Positions 25,974-35,208 are shown, counted from the stretch's first letter. The stretch: DNA of 64,000 nucleotides from Halopseudomonas pelagia CL-AP6 (GCF_000410875.1 NZ_AROI01000020.1:62001-126000); one strand, 5' to 3'. The notes: generated from the sequence alone by a model not told the origin. A program made the numbers and translations.

Positions 25974-26588
25974 TCAGTTGCCGGCGCCCGGATTGGGAGT
26001 GCTTGGGCGGGGTGCCTGATTCGAGCCGGTGCGGCCTGGTTGATTCACCGAGGTGCGTTGCAGGTGCACGGTAATGGTCGCGGTGCTCTGCACCACATTG
26101 CCGCGCGCGTCATAAACTACCGCAGTCAGAGTATGGCTGCCGCGGTCAATGCCGATAAGATTAAGGCGCTGCGACGGTTGGCCGTTGCCCGCTACCGCTT
26201 CCTCGCGCAACTCTCCATTCATTACGGCGCGCAACAGGTGGCCACTGGACAGCGGTGGATCGGTGTTGACTGTCAGGCTCAAGGTGCCTTCGTTGCTGCG
26301 GATGGCTTCATCGTCAGAAGGGCTGGCGATTTTCAGCACGCGGTAATAGCCGCCTGCGGCCTGTCCGTTGTCGCTGCCCTCGGCGGCAACATCATTGCGC
26401 TGCACTGAGGGCGGCGGCTGCACGGTATTGGTCGGTCGTAGTTCGACGGTTTTGGCGTCAGGGTGCGGGCGATCGGAATAGATGGTATTGCCGTTGGCAT
26501 CTTTCCAGGTATAGATCTGGGCCGCGGCGGGAATACTCATCAGGGCGAAGAGTGCGCCTAGCGCCAGTGGCAGGTAAATACGCGGCAT
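25974..26588 (-). CDS. DUF4124-domain exported protein
   Basis: Secreted or periplasmic protein of 204 aa with a signal peptide (about residues 1-22, ending PAAAQ). A short DUF4124 domain follows (QIYTWKDANGNTIYSDRPHPDAKTVEL), the pattern shared by many gammaproteobacterial envelope proteins of unknown role. The middle carries an Ig-like fold-type stretch (LSLTVNTDPPLSSGHLLRAVMNGE, GSHTLTAVVYDARGNVV) and the tail is Pro/Asn rich. A homologue lies near glnA in P. aeruginosa. The ATG at 26588 has AGGAG 9 bases upstream. Function unknown. Confidence 0.85.
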   Translation of the reverse strand: MPRIYLPLALGALFALMSIPAAAQIYTWKDANGNTIYSDRPHPDAKTVELRPTNTVQPPPSVQRNDVAAEGSDNGQAAGGYYRVLKIASPSDDEAIRSNEGTLSLTVNTDPPLSSGHLLRAVMNGELREEAVAGNGQPSQRLNLIGIDRGSHTLTAVVYDARGNVVQSTATITVHLQRTSVNQPGRTGSNQAPRPSTPNPGAGN

Positions 26589-26662
26589 GACGGATGACTC
26601 CTGTAAGGTCAGTCTTAAGACTTGCACTCAAATGGGTATCTGGCAAGGGCTGGAGGACCGGC

Positions 26663-26694
26663 GAAAAAAAAGGGCGCCCGAACGGGCGCCCTTT
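26663..26694 (-). terminator. Intrinsic terminator downstream of glnA
   Basis: A 12-bp stem (AAAGGGCGCCCG / CGGGCGCCCTTT, 26669-26694) with a 2-nt loop, followed on the minus strand by a run of eight T. It lies about 20 bp past the glnA stop and separates glnA from the DUF4124 gene. Confidence 0.93.
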
Positions 26695-26714
26695 CTAGTG
26701 TCACACAGCCTAAA

Positions 26715-28118
26715 TCAGACGCTGTAGTACAGGTCGTATTCCAGCGGGTGAACGAAGGTGCGAACCTTGAGTTCCTCGGCGGCTTTCAGCTCGATGTAGG
26801 CATCGATCAGCTCGTCGGTGAACACGCCACCTTTGGTCAGGTACTCGCGGTCGGCGTGCAGGGACTCCAGTGCTTCTTTCAAGCTGCCGCAGACCTGAGG
26901 AATCTGGCTGGCCTCTTCAGGCGGCAGATCGTACAGGTTCTTGTCCGCTGCATCGCCAGGGTGAATCTTGTTCTGAACGCCGTCCAAACCAGCCATTAGC
27001 AGTGCGGCGAAGCACAGGTAGGGGTTGGCAGCCGGATCAGGGAAGCGTGCTTCGATACGGCGCGCTTTCGGGCTGGAAACGTAAGGAATACGGATCGAAG
27101 CGGAGCGGTTGCGGGCCGAGTAGGCGAGCATGACCGGAGCTTCAAAGCCCGGTACCAGACGCTTGTAGCTGTTGGTAGACGGGTTGGTGAAGGCGTTCAG
27201 CGACTTGCCGTGCTTGATGATGCCGCCGATAAAGAACAGAGCGGTGTCGGACAGGCCGGAATAGCCTTCGCCAGCGAAGGTGTTCTTGCCATCTTTGGAG
27301 ATGGACATGTGTACGTGCATGCCAGAGCCGTTATCGCCATACAGCGGCTTAGGCATAAAGGTAGCGGTCTTGCCAAAGGCATCGGCAACGTTGTGTACGC
27401 AGTACTTCAGCGTCTGTACTTCGTCAGCCTTGGCAACCAAGGTATTGAACAGTACGCCGATTTCGTTCTGGCCGGCAGTCGCTACTTCATGGTGATGCAC
27501 TTCGATAGTCAGGCCCATTTCTTCCATGGCATTACACATGGCAGTACGGATTTCGTGGTCGTGATCGACCGGCGGCACAGGGAAGTAACCACCCTTGACG
27601 CCCGGGCGGTGACCCTTGTTGCCGGTTTCGATGTCACCATCGGTGTTCCAGGAGGCCTGTTCGGAGAAGATCTTGAACATGGAGCCGGAGATATCGGACT
27701 TGAACTTCACTTCGTCAAAGACGAAAAACTCGGGCTCGGGACCGACAAATACGGTGTCACCAATACCAGTGGATTTCAGATACTCTTCAGCGCGCTTGGC
27801 GATGCCGCGCGGATCGCGCTCGTAGCCCTGCATGGTGGAAGGCTCGATGATGTCGCACACCAGAATCAGCGTGGGTTCTTCGGTGAACGGGTCGATGACA
27901 GCGGTGCTGTCATCGGGCATCAGGATCATGTCGGAAGCTTCAATGCCTTTCCAGCCGGCAATCGAGGAGCCGTCAAACATTTTGCCTTCTTCAAAGAAAT
28001 CATCTTTGACATCACGGGCCGGCATGGTGACGTGCTGCTGCTTGCCTTTGGTATCAGTGAAGCGCAGGTCAACCCACTTCACGTCAAATTCTTTGATCAA
28101 TTGAATCGCTTTCGACAT
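26715..28118 (-). CDS. glnA: Glutamine synthetase, type I (GSI-beta)
   Basis: Dodecameric enzyme making glutamine from glutamate and ammonia with ATP; 467 aa. Seen are [18 protein letters not shown], the metal-site [22 protein letters not shown], the [10 protein letters not shown] active-site stretch and the adenylylation Tyr at about residue 396 in NLYDLPPEE, which marks the covalently regulated GSI-beta form. Expression is probably driven from the sigma-54 promoter at 28226-28240 with an NtrC box further upstream. It is closed by the terminator at 26663. Confidence 0.98.
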   Translation of the reverse strand: MSKAIQLIKEFDVKWVDLRFTDTKGKQQHVTMPARDVKDDFFEEGKMFDGSSIAGWKGIEASDMILMPDDSTAVIDPFTEEPTLILVCDIIEPSTMQGYERDPRGIAKRAEEYLKSTGIGDTVFVGPEPEFFVFDEVKFKSDISGSMFKIFSEQASWNTDGDIETGNKGHRPGVKGGYFPVPPVDHDHEIRTAMCNAMEEMGLTIEVHHHEVATAGQNEIGVLFNTLVAKADEVQTLKYCVHNVADAFGKTATFMPKPLYGDNGSGMHVHMSISKDGKNTFAGEGYSGLSDTALFFIGGIIKHGKSLNAFTNPSTNSYKRLVPGFEAPVMLAYSARNRSASIRIPYVSSPKARRIEARFPDPAANPYLCFAALLMAGLDGVQNKIHPGDAADKNLYDLPPEEASQIPQVCGSLKEALESLHADREYLTKGGVFTDELIDAYIELKAAEELKVRTFVHPLEYDLYYSV

Positions 28119-28194
28119 GGTTTCCTCCAGAAGGAATCATTTGCCGGGCATCTGGCCCGGCGCTTCTAAATTCGAGCGGCATGCATCTGCACAA

Positions 28195-28218
28195 CCGCTT
28201 GCATTGCCGCTTGCATTA
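28195..28218. repeat. Tandem 12-bp repeat at the glnA transcription start
   Basis: CCGCTTGCATTG followed directly by CCGCTTGCATTA. The predicted sigma-54 start of glnA (near 28214) falls within the second copy. Confidence 0.8.
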
Positions 28219-28225
28219 CAAACGA

Positions 28226-28240
28226 GCAAAAGATGTGCCA
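28226..28240 (-). promoter_or_regulatory. Sigma-54 (-24/-12) promoter of glnA
   Basis: On the minus strand TGGCACATCTTTTGC matches the RpoN consensus TGGCAC-N5-TTGC exactly. Transcription should start about 12 nt downstream (near 28214), giving a leader of roughly 96 nt before the glnA ATG. Confidence 0.92.
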
Positions 28241-28313
28241 TTTCGGAGCATCAGCTGTAAACCTTGCTATAGCGGGGTTACAGCGAGTGAGTCGAATGAG
28301 CGCAATCTTTATA

Positions 28314-28330
28314 TGCACCAAAATAGTGCC
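28314..28330. promoter_or_regulatory. NtrC-binding box upstream of glnA
   Basis: TGCACCAAAATAGTGCC fits TGCACC-N5-GGTGCA with a perfect left half and four of six in the right half. It is centred about 108 bp upstream of the predicted glnA start. A weak further half-site (GGTGCT) follows at 28356. Confidence 0.72.
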
Positions 28331-28365
28331 ATTGTATTATCTGGCGCTTTATTTTGGTGCTTTTC

Positions 28366-28385
28366 GGCCAATATGTATGTTGGCC
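28366..28385. promoter_or_regulatory. Inverted repeat next to a TATAAT box, possible operator
   Basis: GGCCAA-N8-TTGGCC, a perfect 6-bp inverted repeat with 8-bp spacing, directly before a TATAAT hexamer at 28390-28395 on the plus strand. No regulator is recognised for it. Confidence 0.4.
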
Positions 28386-28489
28386 GCCATATAATGCGCT
28401 TATCTGCTGTACCTTACATCATCCAGGCGTCTGTTTCGGGCAAATAACCGAGGAAGCACACCGATAATCGGCTGCTGCGTACAAAAAAC

Positions 28490-28518
28490 ATACACTGTCA
28501 CCTCTGGGTCTGTATAAT
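28490..28518 (+). promoter_or_regulatory. Probable sigma-70 promoter of typA
   Basis: A perfect TATAAT (28513-28518) lies 57 bp before the typA start. The -35 at the right spacing is weak (ATACAC). Confidence 0.5.
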
Positions 28519-28574
28519 GCCCACCTCTTTTTTCAGTTAGCTTGACTGCGGTCAGGCAATCCAGGATGTCCATA

Positions 28575-30386
28575 GTGATCGAGAATCTCCGCAACATTGC
28601 CATTATTGCCCACGTTGACCACGGTAAGACCACGCTGGTTGATAAGCTTCTGCGCCAATCTGGCACCCTCGAGCGGAACGAGCTCGACACCGAGCGCCTG
28701 ATGGACTCCAACGATCAGGAAAAAGAGCGCGGCATTACCATTCTGGCCAAGAACACCGCCATTAACTGGAACGGTCACCACATCAATATCGTGGATACCC
28801 CCGGTCACGCCGACTTCGGCGGCGAAGTAGAGCGCGTTATGTCCATGGTTGATTCCGTACTGCTGCTGGTAGATGCGCAGGACGGCCCCATGCCGCAAAC
28901 CCGCTTCGTGACTCAGAAGGCTTTCCAGGCCGGCTTGCGTCCAATCGTGGTAGTCAACAAGGTTGACCGTCCGGGCGCACGTCCAGATTGGGTTGTGGAT
29001 CAGATGTTTGATCTGTTCGACAACCTCGGTGCTACCGAAGAACAGCTGGACTTCCCGATTGTATTCGCCTCGGCGATCAACGGTGTTGCTGGTCTGGAGC
29101 ACGACAATCTGGCTGAAGATCTGACCCCACTGTTTCAGGCTATCGTTGATAACGTCCCTGCACCCCAGGTTGACCGTGATGGCCCGTTTCAGATGCAGAT
29201 CTCCGCACTGGATTACAACAGCTTTCTCGGCGTGATCGGCGTAGGCCGCATCGCCCGTGGCCGCGTCAAGCCGAACACCCCGGTCACTGCAATTGACGTT
29301 AACGGCAAGCGCCGCAACGGTCGTATCCTCAAGCTGATGGGTCACCATGGCTTGCACCGTGTCGACGTTGATGAAGCTGCCGCTGGCGATATCGTCTGCA
29401 TCAGCGGTTTCGAGGAACTGTTCATTTCCGACACTCTGTGTGATCCACAGACTGTTGAGGCGATGACGCCCCTGTCGGTTGACGAGCCCACCGTGAGCAT
29501 GACCTTTCAGGTTAACGACTCGCCGTTCTGCGGCAAAGAAGGCAAATTCGTCACCAGCCGTAACATCAAGGAGCGTCTGGACAAGGAGCTGCTGTATAAC
29601 GTGGCCCTGCGTGTTGAAGAAGGCGATAGTGCCGATAAATTCAAGGTCTCCGGCCGAGGTGAACTGCACCTGTCGGTACTGATCGAAACCATGCGCCGTG
29701 AAGGCTTCGAAATGGCCGTAGGCCGTCCTGAAGTCATCATCCGGGTTGTCGATGGTGTGAAGCAGGAGCCCTTTGAAAACGTCACCATCGATCTGGAAGA
29801 GCAGCACCAGGGCGCGATGATGGAACAGATGGGCCTGCGTAAGGGTGATCTGACCAACATGGTTCCAGATGGCAAAGGTCGTGTGCGTTTGGAGTACACC
29901 ATTCCGGCTCGCGGTCTGATCGGCTTCCGTAACCAGTTCCTGACCATGACCTCGGGTGCCGGTATCATCACCAGCATCTTCAGCCACTATGGCCCGATGA
30001 AGTCAGGCGAAATGAGCGGTCGTCAAAATGGCGTACTGGTCTCCGTGGCTACGGGCAAGGCGCTGACCTACTCGCTGGAAACACTGCAGGCGCGTGGCAA
30101 GCTGTTCCTGGGCCACGGCGACGAAGTGTACGAAGGCATGCTGGTGGGTATCAACAGCCGTGACAACGACATGGGCGTTAACCCGACCAAGGGCAAGAAG
30201 CTGGATAACATGCGTGCTTCGGGCAAAGATGAAACTATTGCGCTGGTACCACCGATACGCTTTACTCTGGAGCAAGCGCTGGAGTTTATCGAAGACGACG
30301 AACTGGCTGAAATCACGCCTAAGTCGATCCGTCTGCGCAAGAAGTTGCTGTCCGAGAACGAGCGTAAGCGTTCCGGTAAAAACTAA
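28575..30386 (+). CDS. typA: TypA/BipA ribosome-associated GTPase, GTG start
   Basis: Translational GTPase of the elongation-factor family, 603 aa, acting in 50S assembly and stress or low-temperature growth. G1 is AHVDHGKTT, the switch region has [14 protein letters not shown]3 is [15 protein letters not shown]4 is [13 protein letters not shown], followed by EF-G-like domains and the TypA-specific C-terminal domain ([30 protein letters not shown]). I choose GTG 28575 because AGGA is 8 bases upstream and the protein then begins [13 protein letters not shown] as in relatives; ATG 28566 overlaps that ribosome site. Confidence 0.97.
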   Translation: MIENLRNIAIIAHVDHGKTTLVDKLLRQSGTLERNELDTERLMDSNDQEKERGITILAKNTAINWNGHHINIVDTPGHADFGGEVERVMSMVDSVLLLVDAQDGPMPQTRFVTQKAFQAGLRPIVVVNKVDRPGARPDWVVDQMFDLFDNLGATEEQLDFPIVFASAINGVAGLEHDNLAEDLTPLFQAIVDNVPAPQVDRDGPFQMQISALDYNSFLGVIGVGRIARGRVKPNTPVTAIDVNGKRRNGRILKLMGHHGLHRVDVDEAAAGDIVCISGFEELFISDTLCDPQTVEAMTPLSVDEPTVSMTFQVNDSPFCGKEGKFVTSRNIKERLDKELLYNVALRVEEGDSADKFKVSGRGELHLSVLIETMRREGFEMAVGRPEVIIRVVDGVKQEPFENVTIDLEEQHQGAMMEQMGLRKGDLTNMVPDGKGRVRLEYTIPARGLIGFRNQFLTMTSGAGIITSIFSHYGPMKSGEMSGRQNGVLVSVATGKALTYSLETLQARGKLFLGHGDEVYEGMLVGINSRDNDMGVNPTKGKKLDNMRASGKDETIALVPPIRFTLEQALEFIEDDELAEITPKSIRLRKKLLSENERKRSGKN

Positions 30387-30403
30387 GCTTTAGCCAGCTG
30401 ACC

Positions 30404-30437
30404 AAACCCGCCAGGGGTAACTCTGGCGGGTTTTTTG
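30404..30437 (+). terminator. Intrinsic terminator downstream of typA
   Basis: An 11-bp stem (AAACCCGCCAG / CTGGCGGGTTT) followed by a T-run, 18 bp after the typA stop. It also serves the convergent oxidoreductase gene, with A-rich sequence on the other side. Confidence 0.92.
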
Positions 30438-30469
30438 TTGCTTCTGCGCGGAGTCGGCCTGGTGGAAGT

Positions 30470-32089
30470 TCAGCTCTGCAGATCGGCCAGCATTGCGGTG
30501 GCCACTGCCTCAGCGACCTTGATGCCGTCTACGCCGGCCGAGAGGATACCGCCGGCATAGCCTGCGCCCTCGCCAGCGGGGTATAAGCCCTGGGTATTAA
30601 GGCTTTGCAACGAGACATTGTCGCGCTTGATGCGGATCGGTGACGAGGTGCGGGTTTCGATGCCAGTCAGTACGGCATCCTCGCGGTCGAAGCCGCGAAT
30701 CTGTTTGCCAAAGGCCGGTAAGGCTTCACGAATGGCGTCAATGGCGTAGCTAGGCAGGGTGGTTGCCAGATCGCCAAGCAGTACGCCGGGTTGGTAGGAG
30801 GGCTGCACCTCGCCAAGGCTGCTTGAGGCCGTGCCGCGGATAAAATCACCCACCAGTTGGCCGGGCGCGCAGTAATCGCCGCCGCCCAGCTCAAAGGCGC
30901 GAGACTCGAGCTGTTCCTGCAGTTCCATACCGGCCAGCGGACTGCCGGGGAAGTCCTGTTCCGGGTGGATACCTACCACGATACCCGCATTGGCATTGCG
31001 TTCATTGCGTGAGTACTGGCTCATGCCGTTGGTGACCACCCGGCCAGGCTCGGAGGTGGCTGCTACCACCATGCCGCCGGGGCACATGCAGAAGCTGTAA
31101 ACTGCGCGCCCGTTTTTGGCGTGGTGCACCAGTTTGTAGTCTGCGGCGCCCAACTGCGGATGGCCGGCGTATTTACCCAGCCGGGCCTTATCGATTAACG
31201 ATTGCGGATGCTCGATACGAAAGCCCACCGCGAAGGGTTTGGCCTCAACATACACGCCGCGCTCGTGGAGCTTGCGGAAGGTGTCGCGCGCGCTGTGCCC
31301 TAGAGCGAGGATGACATAGCGGCTGTGCAGCGCTTCGCCGTTAGCCAGCTGGACGCCATCAATGCGTCCGTCGGTAATCATGAAGTCTGTCACGCGGCTG
31401 TCAAACCTGACCTCGCCGCCCAGCGCCTTGATCTCCTCGCGCATGCTCGAGACCACACCAGTGAGCCGAAAGGTGCCGATATGCGGTTTGCTGACGAACA
31501 TGATTTCCTCCGGCGCGCCAGCGCGGACAAATTCATGCATGACCTTACGGCCGTAGAATTTCGGATCCTTGATCTGGCTGTAGAGCTTGCCGTCAGAGAA
31601 CAGTCCGGCGCCGCCCTCACCGAACTGTACGTTGGATTCCGGCGATAATACCTTGTTGCGCCAAAGCGCCCAGGTGTCCTTGGTGCGGCTGCGTACATCC
31701 TTGCCGCGCTCCAGCACAATAGGCTTGAAGCCCATCTGTGCCAGCGTTAGCGCGGCGAACAGGCCACAGGGCCCAAAGCCGATGACCAGCGGCCGTTCGG
31801 CTAGGTCAGCAGGCGCCTGAGCAACCGGGTAATAACCGGTATCGGGTGCCGGGCGGACGTTGTGATCACGGGCAAAGCGCTTGAGCACGGGGGCTTCGTT
31901 GCGCAGTGTTACGTCGATGATGTAGACGAAGGTGATCTCGCTGTTCTTCTTGCGTGCGTCATAACTGCGTTTAAAGACGGTGAAATCCAGCAGCTCGGCA
32001 TCGGCAATCTTCAAGCGCGCAACAATGGCTGGGCGTAAGGCCTCGGCGGGGTGATCTAGCGGCAGTTGCAGTTCATTGATGCGAATCAT
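30470..32089 (-). CDS. Uncharacterised FAD-dependent dehydrogenase (COG2509 type)
   Basis: Flavoprotein of 539 aa. A short N-terminal domain (VFKRSYDARKKNSEITFVYIIDV) precedes the dinucleotide-binding site VIGFGPCGLFAALTLAQMGFKPIVLERG. Family blocks are NVQFGEGGAGLFSDGKLYSQIKDP, GHSARDTFRKLHERGVYVEAKPFAVGFRIEHPQ and FCMCPGGMVVAATSEPG, with a C-terminal AGEGAGYAGGILSAGVDGIK. Relatives are widespread in bacteria, and the substrate is unknown. The ATG at 32089 has AGGACA upstream. It converges with typA. Confidence 0.88.
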   Translation of the reverse strand: MIRINELQLPLDHPAEALRPAIVARLKIADAELLDFTVFKRSYDARKKNSEITFVYIIDVTLRNEAPVLKRFARDHNVRPAPDTGYYPVAQAPADLAERPLVIGFGPCGLFAALTLAQMGFKPIVLERGKDVRSRTKDTWALWRNKVLSPESNVQFGEGGAGLFSDGKLYSQIKDPKFYGRKVMHEFVRAGAPEEIMFVSKPHIGTFRLTGVVSSMREEIKALGGEVRFDSRVTDFMITDGRIDGVQLANGEALHSRYVILALGHSARDTFRKLHERGVYVEAKPFAVGFRIEHPQSLIDKARLGKYAGHPQLGAADYKLVHHAKNGRAVYSFCMCPGGMVVAATSEPGRVVTNGMSQYSRNERNANAGIVVGIHPEQDFPGSPLAGMELQEQLESRAFELGGGDYCAPGQLVGDFIRGTASSSLGEVQPSYQPGVLLGDLATTLPSYAIDAIREALPAFGKQIRGFDREDAVLTGIETRTSSPIRIKRDNVSLQSLNTQGLYPAGEGAGYAGGILSAGVDGIKVAEAVATAMLADLQS

Positions 32090-32321
32090 GCTGGTGTCCT
32101 GGCCGGTGACCCCGGCAGAGGTTGAGAGCGAGAGGGTAAGCGGCGCGCGTTGGGGTGCCGCCGTAGGCCGCTTAGTTTACCTTCGGCCCATTGCGCTGTC
32201 ATGCGCAAGCGCGGTTGGGGTTTCCGATTGGCGGCTTGATCATGCGCATGGAGAAAGCCAGGCGCAAACGCTTGGGGAGCTGTTATCGGTGGTGTAAGCC
32301 CGCGTTGTATGCGGCCATAGA

Positions 32322-33035
32322 TCAGGGTGGCGGCAGGCTATCGGTTTTCGATTGGCTGAAGAACCAGCGTTTGGCCAAGCCGCCCAGCGCCAGCAACAAT
32401 GCCAGGATGATGAGCGGCAACAGTGTACCAAGCCCCAGTGCCTGTTCCGCCTGACTGGCCGACACCATCCCGTGCACCGCTTGTGCGTACACGGTCCATT
32501 TGACTGCCAGACCAACAACCGCAGCGACAAAGAACCCAGCTAACGGCAGGTGCAGCACGCCGCCGGCCAGATTGACAAAGGCATGTGGGAAGCCAGGCAA
32601 AATGCGCAGCGCGCACTGGGTGAGAAAGTCGCTGCGTTTGCCGAGCAGGTTGAGTACCTGTCTGGCCAGCCTGCCAGGTCGCCAAGCATCCCCCAGGCCT
32701 TTACCCAGGCGATAAGCACCCATCGCCCCGGCCACGCTGCCGACCAGCAGCATACTGATACTGAGCAGCGGCGCATGAAAGGGCGCGATAAGCCAGAAGC
32801 ACAAGCTGCCGGGCAGTCCGAAGCTCATAAGCAAGGCCATCACTATGACCATGCCAATCACGGCCAAGGGATGGCCGGCCAATTCGGCCCCCCAGCGCAA
32901 CAGATAGCTGATCTCAATGGGCAGAAGAACAGCCCCCAGGATCAAGACGAATAGAACCGCCCCAAATAAGTATAAGGTTAAGGGGCGTTGCGTGAGTCTT
33001 GGCCTGTCGGGCATAGGTGAGGCGATTCCTGGCAT
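32322..33035 (-). CDS. TVP38/TMEM64-family membrane protein
   Basis: Polytopic inner-membrane protein of 237 aa with about six hydrophobic segments. The VTT/SNARE-associated core is visible as LMSFGLPGSLCFWLIAPF, LLVGSVAGAMGAYRLGKGLG and LRILPGFPHAFVNLAGGVLHLPLAGFF, the motif arrangement of the DedA/TMEM64 superfamily, in which several members scramble or flip lipids. The role here is unknown. A start at ATG 33014 (230 aa) is equally possible. Confidence 0.85.
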   Translation of the reverse strand: MPGIASPMPDRPRLTQRPLTLYLFGAVLFVLILGAVLLPIEISYLLRWGAELAGHPLAVIGMVIVMALLMSFGLPGSLCFWLIAPFHAPLLSISMLLVGSVAGAMGAYRLGKGLGDAWRPGRLARQVLNLLGKRSDFLTQCALRILPGFPHAFVNLAGGVLHLPLAGFFVAAVVGLAVKWTVYAQAVHGMVSASQAEQALGLGTLLPLIILALLLALGGLAKRWFFSQSKTDSLPPP

Positions 33036-33191
33036 AGGCCATTATGGCAAAGGAGTGTGCGGGTGTATGGTGGCCTGCTGCCTGAGTGAAATCAACCGGT
33101 GCAAATCGTGGGCGGCAGCCGGGCTGCGGGAACGCCGAGTGATTGGCAGGGTCCTATTTCACATTGTCATGTCTGATCTTGGAGTATTGTC

Positions 33192-34580
33192 ATGAGGTTA
33201 ATTCCTGGACCTGGGTTGTGCACAGCGCCGCGCTGGAAGATCGGCGTTACCCTGCTGGGCGCATTGCTGCTGCTTGGCGGCTGTTCCGATGCGCCATCGG
33301 AATCCGCGGCGGTGGCCGATATGGCCCAAGACGCGCCTCAGACGGTGGTCGCTGCAGACCCGCTAATTGCTGCGGATGAGAGCCGGATGGTGTTGCGCGG
33401 CCAGTTGGTGTATCGCTCCAGGGGGGCGTTGGCACCGAATAGCCACGCGTTGATCGAACTGCGTGATATGTCTGAGTCAGTACAGCCCGGCGCTGCCGTG
33501 ATTGCCGAGCAGCGTTTCAGTCTCAACGGCAGGCAGGTGCCGTTGGAGTTTGCCTTGGAGCTGAGCGCCGCTGACCTCTCGGTAGACCGCGAATATCAGC
33601 TCAGAGCTGCGCTGGCAGAGGCCGAACGCACCACCTGGATATCTGAGCCAATCAGTATCACACCCGAACCAGGGATGCTCGAGTTGGGCGAGGTCACGTT
33701 GATGCCTTTCCGCGCTGCCGCGTTCAGTAGCGTCCTGCAATGTGGTCGTCTTCAGGTGAGCGCCGGTTACGAGGGCGACACCCTGGTGCTAGAAGCAAAC
33801 GGTGAGAAGCATCTGCTACTGCCGGTTGCGTCTGCGTCGGGTGCGCGTTTTGAAGCTGAGGGTGATCCCGATACGCGCTTTTGGAGCAAAGGCAGCAGCG
33901 CCGATCTGATTATCCACGCCAAGCGTTATCCGCTCTGCGTCCCGCCAGGGGAGATCATCGAGCCCTTTGTGGCCAGAGGCAATGAGCCTTTCTGGCGGCT
34001 GGATCTGGAGGCCAGCACATTGCGTCTGACGCGCCTTGAGGAAGAGGTGATTGAGGCGGCCGACTATACTCAAACCGTCGAGTCCAGCAGCCAGCGCAGA
34101 GTGCGGGCAGCTCAGGGCGATCTGCTGGTTGACATGCAAGTGACCCAAGCGCTGTGCAAGGACAGCATGAGCGGCATGCTCTACCCGCAGACGGTTGAGC
34201 TGACCTATGCGGACCAACGCCTTCAAGGTTGTGGAGGGGATTCTCTGCGGCTGGTTCAGGGCGTGGAATGGATGGTCGAAGATATTAATCAGGCGGGGAT
34301 CATTGATCGATCGCATGTGACCGTGAATTTTGGCCCCGATGGGCTCTTGTTCGGCCAGGCCTCTTGTAACAACTATCGTGGTAAATATGAACTGAGTGGA
34401 GAGGGATTGACCTTGTCTGCTGCCGCGACCACCCGCAAAGCCTGCGCGCCAGCGCTGATGCAGCAGGAACAGCGGGTATTGACGGCGTTGGCCTCGTTAC
34501 AGCGCTTTGATTTCACTGAAGACGGTGCCCTGATACTCTATGCGGGCGACGGGCAGCGCCTCACCGCCCGAGCGCCCTGA
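33192..34580 (+). CDS. Multi-domain envelope lipoprotein: YbaY + MliC-like + COG3650-like + META
   Basis: Lipoprotein of 462 aa with lipobox LGGC (Cys 31). Four modules follow. One is a YbaY-like beta domain at about 65-165 (LRGQLVYRSRGALAPNSHALIELRD, VPLEFALE). Next is an MliC/PliC lysozyme-inhibitor-like domain at about 183-245 (LQCGRLQVSAGYEGDTLVLEANGEKHLL). Then comes a COG3650-like domain at about 255-345 (FVARGNEPFWRLDLEAS, CKDSMSGMLYPQTVELTY), and last a C-terminal META/HslJ domain (VEDINQAGIIDRSHVTVNFG, GQASCNNYRGKYE, ATTRKACAP). Predicted envelope-stress or lysozyme-inhibitor role by domain content only. GGAG lies nine bases before the ATG. Confidence 0.85.
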   Translation: MRLIPGPGLCTAPRWKIGVTLLGALLLLGGCSDAPSESAAVADMAQDAPQTVVAADPLIAADESRMVLRGQLVYRSRGALAPNSHALIELRDMSESVQPGAAVIAEQRFSLNGRQVPLEFALELSAADLSVDREYQLRAALAEAERTTWISEPISITPEPGMLELGEVTLMPFRAAAFSSVLQCGRLQVSAGYEGDTLVLEANGEKHLLLPVASASGARFEAEGDPDTRFWSKGSSADLIIHAKRYPLCVPPGEIIEPFVARGNEPFWRLDLEASTLRLTRLEEEVIEAADYTQTVESSSQRRVRAAQGDLLVDMQVTQALCKDSMSGMLYPQTVELTYADQRLQGCGGDSLRLVQGVEWMVEDINQAGIIDRSHVTVNFGPDGLLFGQASCNNYRGKYELSGEGLTLSAAATTRKACAPALMQQEQRVLTALASLQRFDFTEDGALILYAGDGQRLTARAP

Positions 34581-34607
34581 TAACGTATAACGCAAAAGGA
34601 TGTATCC

Positions 34608-35189
34608 ATGCTGGCTTTGGTGATTGGTCTACTGTTGTTTCTCGGGGTGCACTCCACCCGATTGTTTGCCGCACAGTGGCGGGCGAAACAGATCAGCAAG
34701 AGGGGGCTACTGCCGTACAAGGGCGCCTATGCTGTGGTTTCGCTGCTCGGTCTGCTGTTGATTATCTGGGGTTACGGTCAGGCACGCCTGGACCCTACCT
34801 GGCTCTGGGTATCGCCGGTCTGGACGCGTCACCTGGCGGCGTTGTTGACGGTGCCGGCGTTTATTTTGCTGGCCGCCACCTATATTCCTGGCACGCACAT
34901 CAAGGCGCGCGTCGGCCACCCTATGTTGTTGGGGGTCAAGTTCTGGGCCATCGCTCACTTGGCAGCCAACGGTACTTTGGCTGATCTGCTGTTGTTCGGC
35001 GGCTTCCTGGTCTGGGCTGTGGCGCTGTATGTGGTTTCGCGTCGTCGTGACCGGATGGCAGGCGTGACTTATGCAAGAGGCCGAGCGGTGATGGATGCGG
35101 CGGCGGTCGGCGTTGGCCTGGTAGCTTGGGTGATTTTTGCTCTGTGGTTACACGGCCCACTGATCGGCGTGAAACCGTTTGGCGGCTAG
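34608..35189 (+). CDS. NnrU-family membrane protein
   Basis: Integral membrane protein of 193 aa with about five hydrophobic helices and the family features FLGVHSTRLFAAQWR, LPYKGAYAVVSLLGLLLIIWGYG and GHPMLLGVKFWAIAHLAANGTLADLLLFGGFLVWA. NnrU was first noted near nitrite/NO reductase genes and is related to isoprenoid-oxidising membrane proteins, but no denitrification genes are here. AAAGGA precedes the ATG. It lies 27 bp after the lipoprotein gene, possibly one operon. Confidence 0.9.
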   Translation: MLALVIGLLLFLGVHSTRLFAAQWRAKQISKRGLLPYKGAYAVVSLLGLLLIIWGYGQARLDPTWLWVSPVWTRHLAALLTVPAFILLAATYIPGTHIKARVGHPMLLGVKFWAIAHLAANGTLADLLLFGGFLVWAVALYVVSRRRDRMAGVTYARGRAVMDAAAVGVGLVAWVIFALWLHGPLIGVKPFGG

Positions 35190-35208
35190 ACTTGGCGCTG
35201 TCGACGGG

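Larger units (their letters stand above)
28119..28574. other. 456-bp divergent control region between glnA and typA
   Basis: No gene is seen. The glnA side carries a 12-bp tandem repeat, a sigma-54 promoter and an NtrC box; the typA side carries an inverted repeat, two TATAAT hexamers (28390 and 28513) and the typA leader. In P. aeruginosa thiI lies between typA and glnA; here it is absent. Confidence 0.8.

Noticed and set aside
28314-28330. TGGCAC read on the minus strand as a second sigma-54 promoter
   Set aside because: The -12 box is missing (TGGT rather than TTGC after five bases); the stretch is better explained as an NtrC box.
28533-29987. A 484-codon open frame opposite typA
   Set aside because: TypA on the plus strand has every GTPase motif. 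The antisense frame covers it entirely, has no ribosome site of note and no domain.
32090-32321. Possible small gene between the FAD dehydrogenase and TVP38 genes
   Set aside because: The short plus-strand open frames have no good ribosome site, domain or coding character.
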